Positions 1-10,263 of a DNA stretch of 64,000 nucleotides are shown one piece after another (positions within the stretch are counted from its first letter, which is position 1; the number at the start of each line of letters is the position of its first letter). The position numbers and the translations under genes are program-made. The notes below the pieces were generated by a model. It was given only the letters and a program-made list of their open reading frames with translations. It did no database searches and was not told where the DNA came from. Origin of the DNA: Heterostelium album PN500 (taxonomy: Eukaryota > Evosea > Eumycetozoa > Acytosteliales > Acytosteliaceae); contig NW_008805070.1 in assembly GCF_000004825.1 (NCBI RefSeq), forward strand, positions 1,674,001-1,738,000. The letters run 5' to 3'.

Positions 1-2
1 AA

Positions 3-113
3 GGGAAGGATAAAAATTTTAGATATTCATTCGAACACAATAAATGGGAATCAATATTACAAAATGACCAATCGAATAGAATACATTGTGCAAATACTCT
101 GTTTCATATATAA
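3..113 (+). pseudogene. 3' end of a B-box/propeller family gene (cut by window edge)
   Basis: An open frame enters from the left edge and ends at a TAA at 111-113. It encodes the family's C-terminal signature FRYSFEHNKWESI followed by QSNRIHCANTLFHI. This matches the last 30 or so residues of the minus-strand gene at 17714-19392. Whether the upstream part is intact lies outside the window, so it could be the end of a working gene or a relic. Confidence 0.6.
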
Positions 114-839
114 CCTTTAAATTTCCAAGAGAATAAATCATTTCAAAAATAATATTCGACTTACACTTTATCAGATCTTAAAACAGTAGAATTTTGTTTT
201 AAAATAATAGTATTGATCCATTATAAATAATATAATAAAAATTTAATTAATATTTAAACTTTTCGCAACACTATACTCATTTCATTAATCTTCATTCGAT
301 TTTTACTTTAAATTTTATATCGATAAAGATTTAATGATTACCACTACTTTTAATATTAATGCAATTCCTCTATCGCAACTTGGATCCCATCTCTCATATG
401 AACTTGTTTTATAAAAAGACACTAGTAAAATATGGACATAACTATGCTGAACTAAAAAATAGCCACTTTTCTGAATCTGGAATCTACAAACACAACATCT
501 AGTATTACTATGAAAGGCAATCAACAAAACATTTTTTCTTCTCAATTTGCGAAGATATATTCAAGGTAAAACCGGAATCTCTTGATCTTGTCGGAGTTGT
601 TGGGTCTATTGTAGCTACAGTTCCTTAATCCATAGCTCATTTCTACAATGTTAATCCTATCATTCCACCAACCTCCTCAGTTTTATCTGTAATTTGATAC
701 CCAAGACCTGTGATTTCATAGATCTTTCATAATATCTGGTTCTCAAATCAAATAAAACACTTTTTACGAAAGGATGTAAGGTTTTTTAGATAACAGATGA
801 AAGTTGTTTAGTAAATTTTTTTTACAGTTGAATATTATC
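114..839. other. intergenic, no gene recognised
   Basis: AT-rich sequence between two family fragments. The only open frames lack conserved content. Poorly preserved family sequence may extend into 540-830, but I cannot align it convincingly. Confidence 0.4.
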
Positions 840-1312
840 ATTAAAATTGATTTGTTATGATTGCAAAGTTTTGATGTGTTCTGAATGTACACCACAACAC
901 AGACTGCCTTTACATCTTTATACCAGAAGTTAATAAGATTATCAAATTCGATATAATCACAAAAAAACCAAATTGCCAGTTCAATTACCAATAGAAATTC
1001 CTAGTCCCATACATAGAGCCGCACGTACCGATGGCAAAGGTAATTTGTTTGTTCTAATTTATATATATATATGGATTTCAACAGATAAATATCGAAATCA
1101 ATGAAATTACAAACTTGGATAAATCTACACCACCCACGAATGTGAAAATATACAATCATAATATGATTTACCTCAATCAAACGATATATTTACTCATTCC
1201 AAGGAAAGGATCTGAATTTTAGATATTCATTCGAACTAAATAAATGGGAATCAATATTGGAAAATGACCAAGCCAACAGAGTGGGTTGTGGAATTTCTCT
1301 ATTTCAAAAATA
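840..1312 (+). pseudogene. B-box/propeller pseudogene with large internal deletion
   Basis: Translating across several frames gives a B-box piece (LICYDCKVLMCSECTPQHR, about 845-905). It is followed almost directly by the last propeller blades (IIKFDIITKK, then HRAARTDGKGNLFVL at about 1010-1055) and the C-terminal signature (FRYSFELNKWESILEND, about 1215-1275). The coiled coil and most of the propeller are missing, and there are stops and frameshifts. Its closest relative here is the gene at 17714-19392, which has the same order of blocks. It is a dead copy. Confidence 0.7.
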
Positions 1313-1491
1313 ATACCTAATACTCTTAGCTTATCTTTTAAAGTATTAATTAAATAAAACCTTATTGTATCAATCATTTCTTTGATCAAAATAAAAACAA
1401 TTTATTTTTTTTTTTTTTTAAACTGAACTTCTACTTTTCAATTTCCAATTATCACAATTAGTAAAAGATAAAATAGTTATAAAAGCTGACA

Positions 1492-3237
1492 ATGAAATGT
1501 TCAGAGCATAATAGATCACATGAATTTCTATGTTATAAATGTTATAAGTTAATGTGTTCAAAGTGCACAATCAATCATAGTAAGAATCATCATGATCATA
1601 CCGACCAGTACGATCATATAGATGATATCAGACAATCTTTAAGCTCTATTTTCGACACTGATGATGACATTATAGATCATCTTAATATAGACATTAAAGA
1701 AAATGATAATAAGAGTGACAATAATAATACATTCATAAAAAGAAAGATATTATCGATTTGGAGATCACTCAGATTATCAAGCAAGCAATTCGGTGATCTA
1801 CAAAAGACAGAGACTGATATATCACAACACTTTGAACAATTACATCAATATCTAGTAATAGAAGAACATAAATTAAAGAAAGATATTATCAACCAAAAAG
1901 ATACAATCATTAATCAAATAGATAATAGTATAGAACATTTAAAACATTTAGTTAATATTATAAATATTAATAATAAGTTAGATAATAATAAACAAGATAA
2001 TAATAGTAATAATGATGATGATAGTAATGAAGATGTAGAGATTAACAAATCAATAGTTACAGATACAGCAGAGCAGTATTCAACAACAACTATATTACAA
2101 TCGATAACATCGAGCTCAACATTACAATCATTCATAGATAACAATAATCAAACATTATTCAATCAACATAAAAATAATGTTCATTTCAATATCGATAAAT
2201 TATTAGAACAACATAATAATGATGAAGATTCATTATTATTAGATATTATTCATAAATATAATAATCAATTCAACAACAACAACACTGATATTAATAATAA
2301 TTATAAAGATAACAATAATGATCTATTTAATATACAAACTAAAGAATATAAAATAACTGCTAGACAACCTGATTTCGAACAACTACAATCGATCATCGAT
2401 AGTTCCATTAAAGTAGCACCGGTAGTCAGTAACGAGCAGCAGTAGTGACCAATATATCTTTGCCACACACTGGAATGGTGTTACACTGATCAATACATCG
2501 AAGAACGATGAGATCGAAGAAGTGAATATTTCACATACCTTTGATTTCACCAATGCATCAATCACCTCGATAGGAGAGAATATCTATATATTCGGTGGCT
2601 ATCTGAATAAGGATAATTGGTACCAATTCTCTATGAAATCGAAATCGATAGAGCAATCCGGTGAGATGAAAGGTATCGATGGCGATGTCTATATATCGGT
2701 GTGTCACGACGGTAAAGACCATATCTATTTGATCAACGGTGAGAAATCCAATAGAATAGATCGATTCAACATCAAGACAAAGCAGTTAGAGAAATACTAT
2801 CCGTTATCAGAAGGCTATGGAAACAAGTATGCTCGATGATCTATAAAGGATCACTCTATTCAGTTCCAATGGAGAAGGATGTCTTTGAATTCAATTTAGT
2901 AAAGAAGAATATTACAATACACAAAATAGGAATGAAACCATTCTCAGCATGCCATGATAACAATGGTAACCTCTACATTCATTCCAAAGATAATCGATTC
3001 ATCAAGTATAATATCGAGAGAAGTCAGATAACCAACCTCAATCCTATTCCTGGAAAGCATGGAGTTGTTTATCTTTTATATCACCAAGCATCTCCGACAT
3101 CTAGCTATATCTATTCATTTGGTGGTGCAACATACGGTAACTTTAGATATTCTATCGAATCAAATCAATCCGAACCATTCATGGTTGGGGATAAGACAGA
3201 TAGAGTTCGATGTGGATCCGCCTCAATCACTTCATAA
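1492..3237 (+). pseudogene. B-box zinc finger / coiled-coil / propeller gene with two frameshifts
   Basis: The N-terminus MKCSEHNRSHEFLCYKC...LMCSKC...H has the Cys/His spacing of a B-box zinc finger (residues 3-36). A coiled coil follows (about 85-155), then Asn/Asp-rich linkers and kelch-like blades (IYIFGGY, DHIYLINGE, FSACHDNNGNLYIH, RVRCGSASI). The architecture resembles TRIM proteins without a RING. The frame changes near 2426-2445 and again near 2836; the shifts compensate, so the total length stays close to the intact paralogue at 8246-9982. The intervals are too short for introns. It is either a recent pseudogene or carries two assembly errors; both breaks fall where the paralogues read straight through. 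The family's molecular role is unknown; ubiquitin-related or scaffold functions are only inferred from TRIM proteins. Confidence 0.75.
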
Positions 3238-3817
3238 TATATAATTCTTAATTTTTTAGAGAATGTACTGTACTAATAAGATGACTTTTTAATAAGTCAA
3301 CAACAAATAAATAAATAATTCTTTTAACCTTCAAATTTTATTAAAAATAGTTTTTAAACAACATTTTTTAAAGCTTTTTATTTATACTTGGAAAAGTGTA
3401 ATTTCATTTTGTGCCACCCAAAAAAGCTCGATGTTAGATCTAAATAATTTGTTTTTAACTTACTCTTTTTGGTTATCTATCTTTTTTAAAAATGGGTAAT
3501 TTATCACATATATTGTTGTTCAAGATAGATAATAAGTCTATCTATATAATGATATCGAATTCAAATGTGTCCAAACTATAAGGAATATCAAATGTATTAC
3601 ATGAATTTGACATAGATATCTTTTTATTATGCGAAAATACACTTTTAGATATATTTGTGTAAAACATAAAAAAAAAAAAGAATAAAATATCAATTATTTT
3701 TGATCCATCATAAAAATAGAACACTTTGTGGATCTGCATCAGTCATTTCAATGTAAAATACAAAACATATTTGAATACTGTTATTAAATAAAAATTAATA
3801 TTGTTAAAATACTATTT
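3238..3817. other. intergenic, with a tiny B-box-family 3' relic
   Basis: No gene. At about 3718-3757 the plus strand encodes RTLCGSASVISM then a stop, the same tail as the family's RVRCGSASI ending. A further copy of the family's 3' end has therefore decayed here. The rest is AT-rich with homopolymer runs. Confidence 0.5.
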
Positions 3818-6274
3818 CTAATACATTTTTATATCTAATATATTTAAGTATCCATGTTGGATTGCTGTTTCACTAATTAAATTTAGGAAAGGAGATCCTA
3901 TTCTTATATGTTTTCTTTTGATGAGTTCTCTTATTTCTTTGTACTTGTTGTTTTTGACAAGTGCCGAATTTGGATGAGTATTTTCGCATGTTGGGATGTG
4001 TACTGATTCTTGTTCATCGTCATCGAATTCATCTTCTTCACCATCCTCAAAACCGAAAATACATGGAAGCCGCTGTAGCTTTTCTATTGATGCATTGTAA
4101 ACAAACATAAAACAGTCGAAATTGGAGGTATCATCCGACAGTATATTTCTAAGTAGAGTGTCTATATTCACAAATTCTATGATTATATCTACAAGGATAT
4201 CGAGTATCTCTGGATTTTTGTAGATGACCAATCTATGATTTTTACCAATATCCATATAAAGATTTTGGAAGGGATTGGGTACCCAGTCGATATAATCTCT
4301 TAATTTCTTAACATAGTCCAATCGTTTCATTTCCAATGAAGTTAATAATGCCACTGAAATCCACGATATCGACATCGATTCAAGTAATTTCGGTTCACAA
4401 TAATCGATGATCAGTCTATCTATTAAATCATCTTGTTTTAACTCCAAAAAAGATTGGAATTCTCTACTTCTGAATGGGACCTGGTGACTCTGATGTAGAA
4501 GTTTAATCAGTGGAAGATCTCTTCTTTTGATGGCGTATGACAGTGAATCTTTACTATTGATATTGGGTATGGGCAGTCCAAGGAGATAGTCGATAAACTC
4601 AATGGAAAGACCTTGGACAATAGCAGAATCAGTTAAATTACTATTGAACTTAGAGTAATAGTTGTGATTGTTGTTATCCAGTACCTTTAGAATCGCCATA
4701 ATATATGGATATTGTTTGGCTTTGAGTAGGATTAATGGTAGATGATCGAAATTGATTGTTACACCAGACGATGCCAGCACTTCGATGATCATTAAATACT
4801 TGGAACTATCGACAGTAGATGGATCAACCAGAGGGTAAGTATACTTGACATCCGGCTTGATTTCCAATATGGTTTTGACTAATTCCAGGTCTAATTGTTC
4901 GAATGCTTTCATCATTCCTTGGTTCCAATCGATTGAAAGATTTGTCATAAATGGCCTATTATCCGTCGACATCTCCAACGATAGAATGTAATTGACCAAC
5001 TCTCTGCTATGGTCAAATTCAATGATATCCTTTAACATATGTGAACCTGAGAATATAAAATATTTCTGTACAATTGGATCTTTAAAAAACTCTTTCGATA
5101 GTAGACTTGGATGAACTTGTTGTATTGGCAGTGGTGATCTGATATGACTGGACAACTCTGTTAGGATGTAATCGATGATCGATTTACTACCGGTACGCAA
5201 AGCGTAGTTTAGCGATTGCGGTACACTTATCAATGATCCGGAATGTTGGTACATCACCTTAAAGATATCGAGTCGATCGGCTTTGATTGCATCCATCATT
5301 GAATCCATATTGAATTGTAGATCTGGCCAGTTGGCAATGATAAATTCCACCATCTCCATACCGTGTCTAGAAATATGGTTGGTAGGCATCCGCACAAAAT
5401 CGATCTCCTCCATTAAGTAGTGTTGAAGTTTCCTATCGACTATAAAACGAAGTACACTCCAATTTCCACCGGATATCGCACCGCTAATTATTAATCTCCA
5501 ACACTGACTACCAAGGATATCATTCTCTAAACAGAAATCCAAAGTCTGGTGGGTGAGTGTTTCATCTTTACTCAACTCTCTTAGATCGATTCGATGTAAA
5601 TACTTGATTTTACCCATCATATAATTATCGACATTCACCAGAGCTGCTCTACATTCGTCGACTATTATCCTGAGCAATGGCAGATCACCATTTTCGATTC
5701 CAATGGAAATAGCAATCTTGAAATAACCTAGAATATTGTTGGACAATATCGTCGATGATGGTTTTGCTACGCTACTGGTCAATGCTCTTAGCGAATTCTG
5801 GGCGTACAGTCGCAATAACTGTAGATTTCCACTCTTGGCTACTTGTAACTGAGTTGGTTCATGTGCACCTTCGGAGATAGATAGATCTGGTCTTCTACTG
5901 AGTAGGTACTCTACTACTTTGAGATTACAACACCTAAATGCTGCTTTCAAAAGAATTGAATCGGATTCTGGTAACATATCGATCAGACTAACATTTTCCT
6001 TTTTCTTATTCTTTTGCTTGTTTGACACCATCGATGACGGTTTATCATTGGCGATTGATTCTGGTACAACTTGATACTCTGCATACTTGAAGAATAGATC
6101 TGTTCTACCATACAATATCATATGATAGAGTGATTTACGCTCATGAAAATCACATTCTCTTTGAAGACATGAATCGTCTGTGTGTATTCTATTGATTTGA
6201 TATACAAAATTAAATATCTGAACCTTTAAAACATTATTTTTAATTAAAACTTTATTAAATAATTCTTTTTCCAT
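3818..6274 (-). CDS. large ankyrin-repeat protein
   Basis: One uninterrupted 818-residue frame opens with MEKELFNKVLIKNNVLKVQIF. It contains many degenerate ankyrin-type helices: LLKAAFRCCNLKVVEYLLSR (about 115-135), ENGDLPLLRIIVDE, GGNWSVLRFIVD, AIKADRLDIFKVMYQH, YALRTGSKSIIDYIL and AIKRRDLPLIKLLHQ. Repeats recur about every 30-60 residues to the end. There is no signal peptide or membrane segment, so it is probably cytosolic. Large ankyrin-only families are typical of dictyostelids and mostly lack an assigned function. There is no intron. An acidic patch (EDGEEDEFDDDEQE) lies near residue 740. The start is supported by an A-rich leader just upstream. The fold is clear; the function is not. 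Confidence 0.85.
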   Translation of the reverse strand: MEKELFNKVLIKNNVLKVQIFNFVYQINRIHTDDSCLQRECDFHERKSLYHMILYGRTDLFFKYAEYQVVPESIANDKPSSMVSNKQKNKKKENVSLIDMLPESDSILLKAAFRCCNLKVVEYLLSRRPDLSISEGAHEPTQLQVAKSGNLQLLRLYAQNSLRALTSSVAKPSSTILSNNILGYFKIAISIGIENGDLPLLRIIVDECRAALVNVDNYMMGKIKYLHRIDLRELSKDETLTHQTLDFCLENDILGSQCWRLIISGAISGGNWSVLRFIVDRKLQHYLMEEIDFVRMPTNHISRHGMEMVEFIIANWPDLQFNMDSMMDAIKADRLDIFKVMYQHSGSLISVPQSLNYALRTGSKSIIDYILTELSSHIRSPLPIQQVHPSLLSKEFFKDPIVQKYFIFSGSHMLKDIIEFDHSRELVNYILSLEMSTDNRPFMTNLSIDWNQGMMKAFEQLDLELVKTILEIKPDVKYTYPLVDPSTVDSSKYLMIIEVLASSGVTINFDHLPLILLKAKQYPYIMAILKVLDNNNHNYYSKFNSNLTDSAIVQGLSIEFIDYLLGLPIPNINSKDSLSYAIKRRDLPLIKLLHQSHQVPFRSREFQSFLELKQDDLIDRLIIDYCEPKLLESMSISWISVALLTSLEMKRLDYVKKLRDYIDWVPNPFQNLYMDIGKNHRLVIYKNPEILDILVDIIIEFVNIDTLLRNILSDDTSNFDCFMFVYNASIEKLQRLPCIFGFEDGEEDEFDDDEQESVHIPTCENTHPNSALVKNNKYKEIRELIKRKHIRIGSPFLNLISETAIQHGYLNILDIKMY

Positions 6275-6439
6275 TTACTAAAGAAATAAAATAATAAAAA
6301 AAAATAAACATAAATAAATTTAATTAATCCAACCAGTTGAATAGTTTAAGTCTAAAAATTTTACTTTTCATCTCTTTTGACATTTGAACTTCGAAGTTTA
6401 AATTGTGTAGTTTCACACAAAAAAAAGAAATAATTTTGC

Positions 6440-7620
6440 ATAGCTTTTGTCAGCATTTTGCAACAACGAGAGCATTTGAGTTCTGGAGCCAACTCTGGAA
6501 CCCACCATCTACGGAAGCAACCAACTATACTTGAATGGATACAGAAAGTGAAAGATAGATTTGATGTTCTTGAATTGCTATCAATTTTGAAATCGAAGGA
6601 GCTGACATATCCAACTACATTAAAAACAAGAAGAACTAGTCAGCTCCAGGCCCAGATGGAATTTGCAACTACTGGATTAAGAGTATTAAGAGATACCATG
6701 AGGACCTAGCTGAAGCCTTCAATGAGTACCTATACTTGGATATCATGGAGTTCCCTAATGGTTCTGTGAACCAAAATATACCGGATCCACAAGGGAGGTG
6801 ACAAAGAGGACGAAGCCAACCGACCAATCACACATGTAAGATTTAACAGGATAAACTACACTCGGTAAGGAGAAACCAAGACCTTATGAACTATGCATTT
6901 GATACGAAGAACCCACTATACACCAGCGCAATGAGACACATGGAATCATTTGACTACAAACTCATAATCAGTAAAGATGGTAAATGGCAAATAGACAAGG
7001 ATGGAGAAACAATGCTATACAATCACGATGGCAGCCCTACAATCACAAACACCATTTCAGCTCACCTAAAAAATGTATATAGAGAACAACACCCAATCGA
7101 ACCAACAGCTAGAACCAAATTCTGGATCAAACACAGAGAAAACATGGCAAGAAACTGGATAGCCCAATGGAGATTCATACCGCGACATGTTGACCACCAC
7201 CTATGGCTTGCACTGACAGAGAACATGAACACCCTTTCAGCATAAGGAGTCATGGGAAATGCCGTAACCTATCCAAAATGTAGAAAGTGTCATGCCGCAA
7301 GAGAGTCCATAGAGCACATTGTATCCTCATGCCACGCGATGAAACTACTATGTATAATACCAAGACACAACATGGTAGTGAAGGTGATACTCAAAGATAT
7401 GCTGAATATCTTACAAGCCAGGAGCAGTCTACCAGTCTGACACCATTGAGATCCCAATGTACATGAAGCCAGAATTCGATAATGCACTGACCAAAACCAA
7501 CAAACCAGATCTAATCGTTAAGAACCGAACCAAGAAATCAATCAAAATCATCGAAATATCAGTACCATATGATAACAACATTGTTAAAAGAAGCCGAGAT
7601 AAGATAAACCCACCAAAGTA
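6440..7620 (+). mobile_element. non-LTR retroelement relic with R2-like C-terminus
   Basis: Several frames read in turn give reverse-transcriptase and end-domain landmarks. FEFWSQLWNPP is an upstream RT region. SAPGPDGICNYWIKSIK (about 6635-6685) is the classic APGPDGI motif, and GGDKEDEANRPITH (about 6795-6835) is the NYRPI-type palm entry. The catalytic core is then deleted. Downstream come CRKCHAARESIEHIVSSC (7276-7329; C-x2-C-x9-H-x4-C knuckle) and KPDLIVKN...IKIIEISVPYDNNIV (about 7502-7590). The last block resembles the PD-(D/E)xK region at the C-terminus of R2/restriction-like-endonuclease elements. Stops and frameshifts are frequent, so it is inactive. It differs from the tRNA-associated elements elsewhere in the window. 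Confidence 0.75.
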
Positions 7621-7623
7621 GGA

Positions 7624-7992
7624 TTGAACTCATATGTTAACAACGAAGACGACGACAACAACGACGACGACAATGAAGCAAACGATTATGATGCAGTCGT
7701 TAAAGTTGAAACTAGTGACGTGAGCGAGAACAGCGACAAGGAGCAAATCAATGTCCAAGATGATGAGGAGAAATCGCCTATTATTAGAAAGAAAGTAATT
7801 ACACCGACCAAGGCATATAAGAAGAGTCTTCGTAGATTCTCAGGAGATCACGAGGTTCCAAAGCTGCAGTTCGAGCAAACAACTACAAAGAAATCAAGCA
7901 AAAAATCAACTAAACAAGAAAAGTCAACAACAACAATCTATCTCTATATCAATCACAGAAACAAAGTACTAACTTTGCTTAATATACAATAA
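7624..7992 (+). pseudogene. acidic low-complexity ORF fragment next to the retroelement relic
   Basis: An open frame of about 120 codons has an Asp/Asn/Glu-rich N-terminal half and a Lys/Ser/Thr-rich C-terminal half (SKKSTKQEKS). It begins right where the retroelement similarity ends and has no clear leader of its own. It may be a host gene fragment interrupted by the element, or carried sequence. No domain is recognised. I would not call it a working gene. Confidence 0.3.
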
Positions 7993-8245
7993 CTTGTGGG
8001 AAGATATCCATTACATTTTAATAGATATGTGACACAATAAATTATTGTTACAACATTTTTTTAAACTCATTAAAATAAAAGATTATGGTTTAAATAATAC
8101 AAAAGTATTAGCATAAAAACTTTTTTAATTGAAAGCTGAAAGTTGTAAATTGATTTCAATGGTTTTTGGTAATGTTATATTATTAACTTTGAAAGAGTGA
8201 ATGAGGTTCTGATTACAAATAAATGATACTCTTTATCTATTTTTA

Positions 8246-9982
8246 TTATTTAATTTTATTTATTAAATCGATTGATGCAGATCCGCACCATACCCGACGA
8301 TATGTATCAACTTTAAAGAATTGTTCAGATTGATCGTCTTCAATTGAATATATGAAATTATCATTAGGTCGAGTACCACCAAATGAATAGATAAAACTTG
8401 ATGTTTCTGACTCTCGCCGAAACAATAAAAATACCATTCCATCCCTTGCCGGTATTGGATTTAGATTGTTTGTTTCATTGGTCTCAACATTGTATTTGAT
8501 GAATTTATTTGGAACTCGTAATTCTAGATCTCGTGAGTGTATGTAAAAATTTCCATTGTTATCGTGACAGGCTGTGAAAGGTTTTATACCAATGGAGTGA
8601 CTAACAATATTTCGGTTGGCGAAATTAAATTCAATAATACTTGCTTTATCGAATGGTATTGAGTATAGTTTACCTTTGAAGATCATCGAAGATACTTGTT
8701 GACCGTGATATTGATCTGGTAGTTGATGGTATTTTTGACATTGCATTGTCTTGATGTTGAATCGATCGATTCTATTTGTTCTAAAACCATTAACCAAATA
8801 GATATGATCTTCACCATCATAACAAACTGATATAGCGCAACCGGGATCGATATCTTCCATGTTACCAAAGGCAATGGTTTTATCTTTGATTGAAATCCTG
8901 TACCATTGGGTTTGATGACTATAGCCCCCAAATACATAGATATATTCATCGATTGTAATTATTGATGAATAGGTTTGCTTAAAGCAGTGATCAAATTTAA
9001 ATTCTTCGATAGAATTGTTGTTTGATGTGTCGATAAGGGTTGCTCCTTCATTTTGGTGAGTGGCGAATATATATTTTCTGGTGATATCGGTGTTGCTCTG
9101 TGGGAATGTTGTTAATAATACTTGAATTGATTGTTGTATTGCTGAATTGAATATATCGAAATTAGGTTGTTCGAGCAATAACTGAAAGTCTCTATAAACA
9201 AACTGATCGTTGTAGTTGTTGTCATTGTTTAGGGAATCTGCTGGTTTGAACTGCTCGCTGTACTTGAGAATAACATCCAATAATAATGAAGATGAATCAT
9301 TTTTGTGTTGTTCGAGAAGTTCATCAATATTGGATGGATTGGGACGATCTTCTTTCTTGTGTTGCACCAGCAGTCGGTCGATATGATTTTGATCTATTTG
9401 GAACAATGTTTTGATATTATTTTCGATAAAATTTTCCAGATTCTGGCATTCCGAAATTGATTTCGTTAGTGTTTCTATTGGATCGTCTATGCCTGTTAAA
9501 TCTGATTGTCCATCTTCGTTGTCACTTCTACTACTACTCTTTGTTGAAGTTGGATTTAATAGCTTATAAACTCCTCTTATCTTTACTAACTCTTTTAATT
9601 CATTGATTTTATTATTGATGTATTTGCTTATTCTCTCTTGCTCCTGTTGTATTTGCCTTTTTAGTCTTTTCTCTTGCAGCATAATTTTATCATATATAGA
9701 CCGGAAATGCGTTGTTATATTTCTCTCGGTCGTTGTTAAAGTGTGATATCTTTGGGTTGATTCTGTAATTAAGCTCCATAATGAATCTATTAGAGTCTTG
9801 ATCAAGAGGGTTGCTTTTGGGTGTTCCTTGGGTTTATCTAAATAATGGTTGATATTTTGTATGTGATTTTTAAATAAAAGGTCTGGATGAATGTGGGAAA
9901 ATGCGCATTTTGTGCACATTAACTTATTGCATTTAAAACATATGACTTTGCATTTCTTTACTTGACATTGGCACTGAGTCAT
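8246..9982 (-). CDS. B-box zinc finger / coiled-coil / propeller protein
   Basis: This is an intact 578-residue member of the local TRIM-like family and the best reference copy in the window. The N-terminal zinc finger is CQVKKCKVICFKCNKLMCTKCAFSHIH (about 4-35), followed by a long coiled coil (ERNITTHFRSIYDKIMLQEKR, about 85-135). A Ser/Asn linker follows, then kelch-like blades from residue 305: YIFATHQNEGATLID, IYVFGGYSHQTQWY, HIYLVNGFRTNRIDRF, ACHDNNGNFYIHS, FIYSFGGTRPND and the RVWCGSAS ending. There is no intron. It is divergently arranged with the double-B-box gene, 257 bp away, so they may share a promoter region. The function is unknown; ligand or protein binding by the propeller is an inference. 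Confidence 0.85.
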   Translation of the reverse strand: MTQCQCQVKKCKVICFKCNKLMCTKCAFSHIHPDLLFKNHIQNINHYLDKPKEHPKATLLIKTLIDSLWSLITESTQRYHTLTTTERNITTHFRSIYDKIMLQEKRLKRQIQQEQERISKYINNKINELKELVKIRGVYKLLNPTSTKSSSRSDNEDGQSDLTGIDDPIETLTKSISECQNLENFIENNIKTLFQIDQNHIDRLLVQHKKEDRPNPSNIDELLEQHKNDSSSLLLDVILKYSEQFKPADSLNNDNNYNDQFVYRDFQLLLEQPNFDIFNSAIQQSIQVLLTTFPQSNTDITRKYIFATHQNEGATLIDTSNNNSIEEFKFDHCFKQTYSSIITIDEYIYVFGGYSHQTQWYRISIKDKTIAFGNMEDIDPGCAISVCYDGEDHIYLVNGFRTNRIDRFNIKTMQCQKYHQLPDQYHGQQVSSMIFKGKLYSIPFDKASIIEFNFANRNIVSHSIGIKPFTACHDNNGNFYIHSRDLELRVPNKFIKYNVETNETNNLNPIPARDGMVFLLFRRESETSSFIYSFGGTRPNDNFIYSIEDDQSEQFFKVDTYRRVWCGSASIDLINKIK

Positions 9983-10263
9983 TCTAATAAAAAAAAATTA
10001 AATTAAATATGATAATATTAATATTAAACTTTGTTTTTGTGCAAAATCATAGGAATCATTTTGCTAAGATATTTTTTCAAAAAAAATAATAAATCATTTT
10101 ATTAAAAAAAAATAGTTCAGAATTTTTTTGATGTAACGTTGGGCTTTCCAAATATTTTTTTCATCTTTCCAAAAAATAAAATTTATTTTCTCACCACATT
10201 TTAAATAATTATTTTTTCCTAAATATCTTAGTTATCTTTTTGTTTTTTGAAAATAATATAAAA

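Noticed and set aside
2420-2445. short intron explaining the frame change in the B-box gene
   Set aside because: A GT...AG span here would be about 20-30 nt, far below the smallest introns seen in the window (69 nt).
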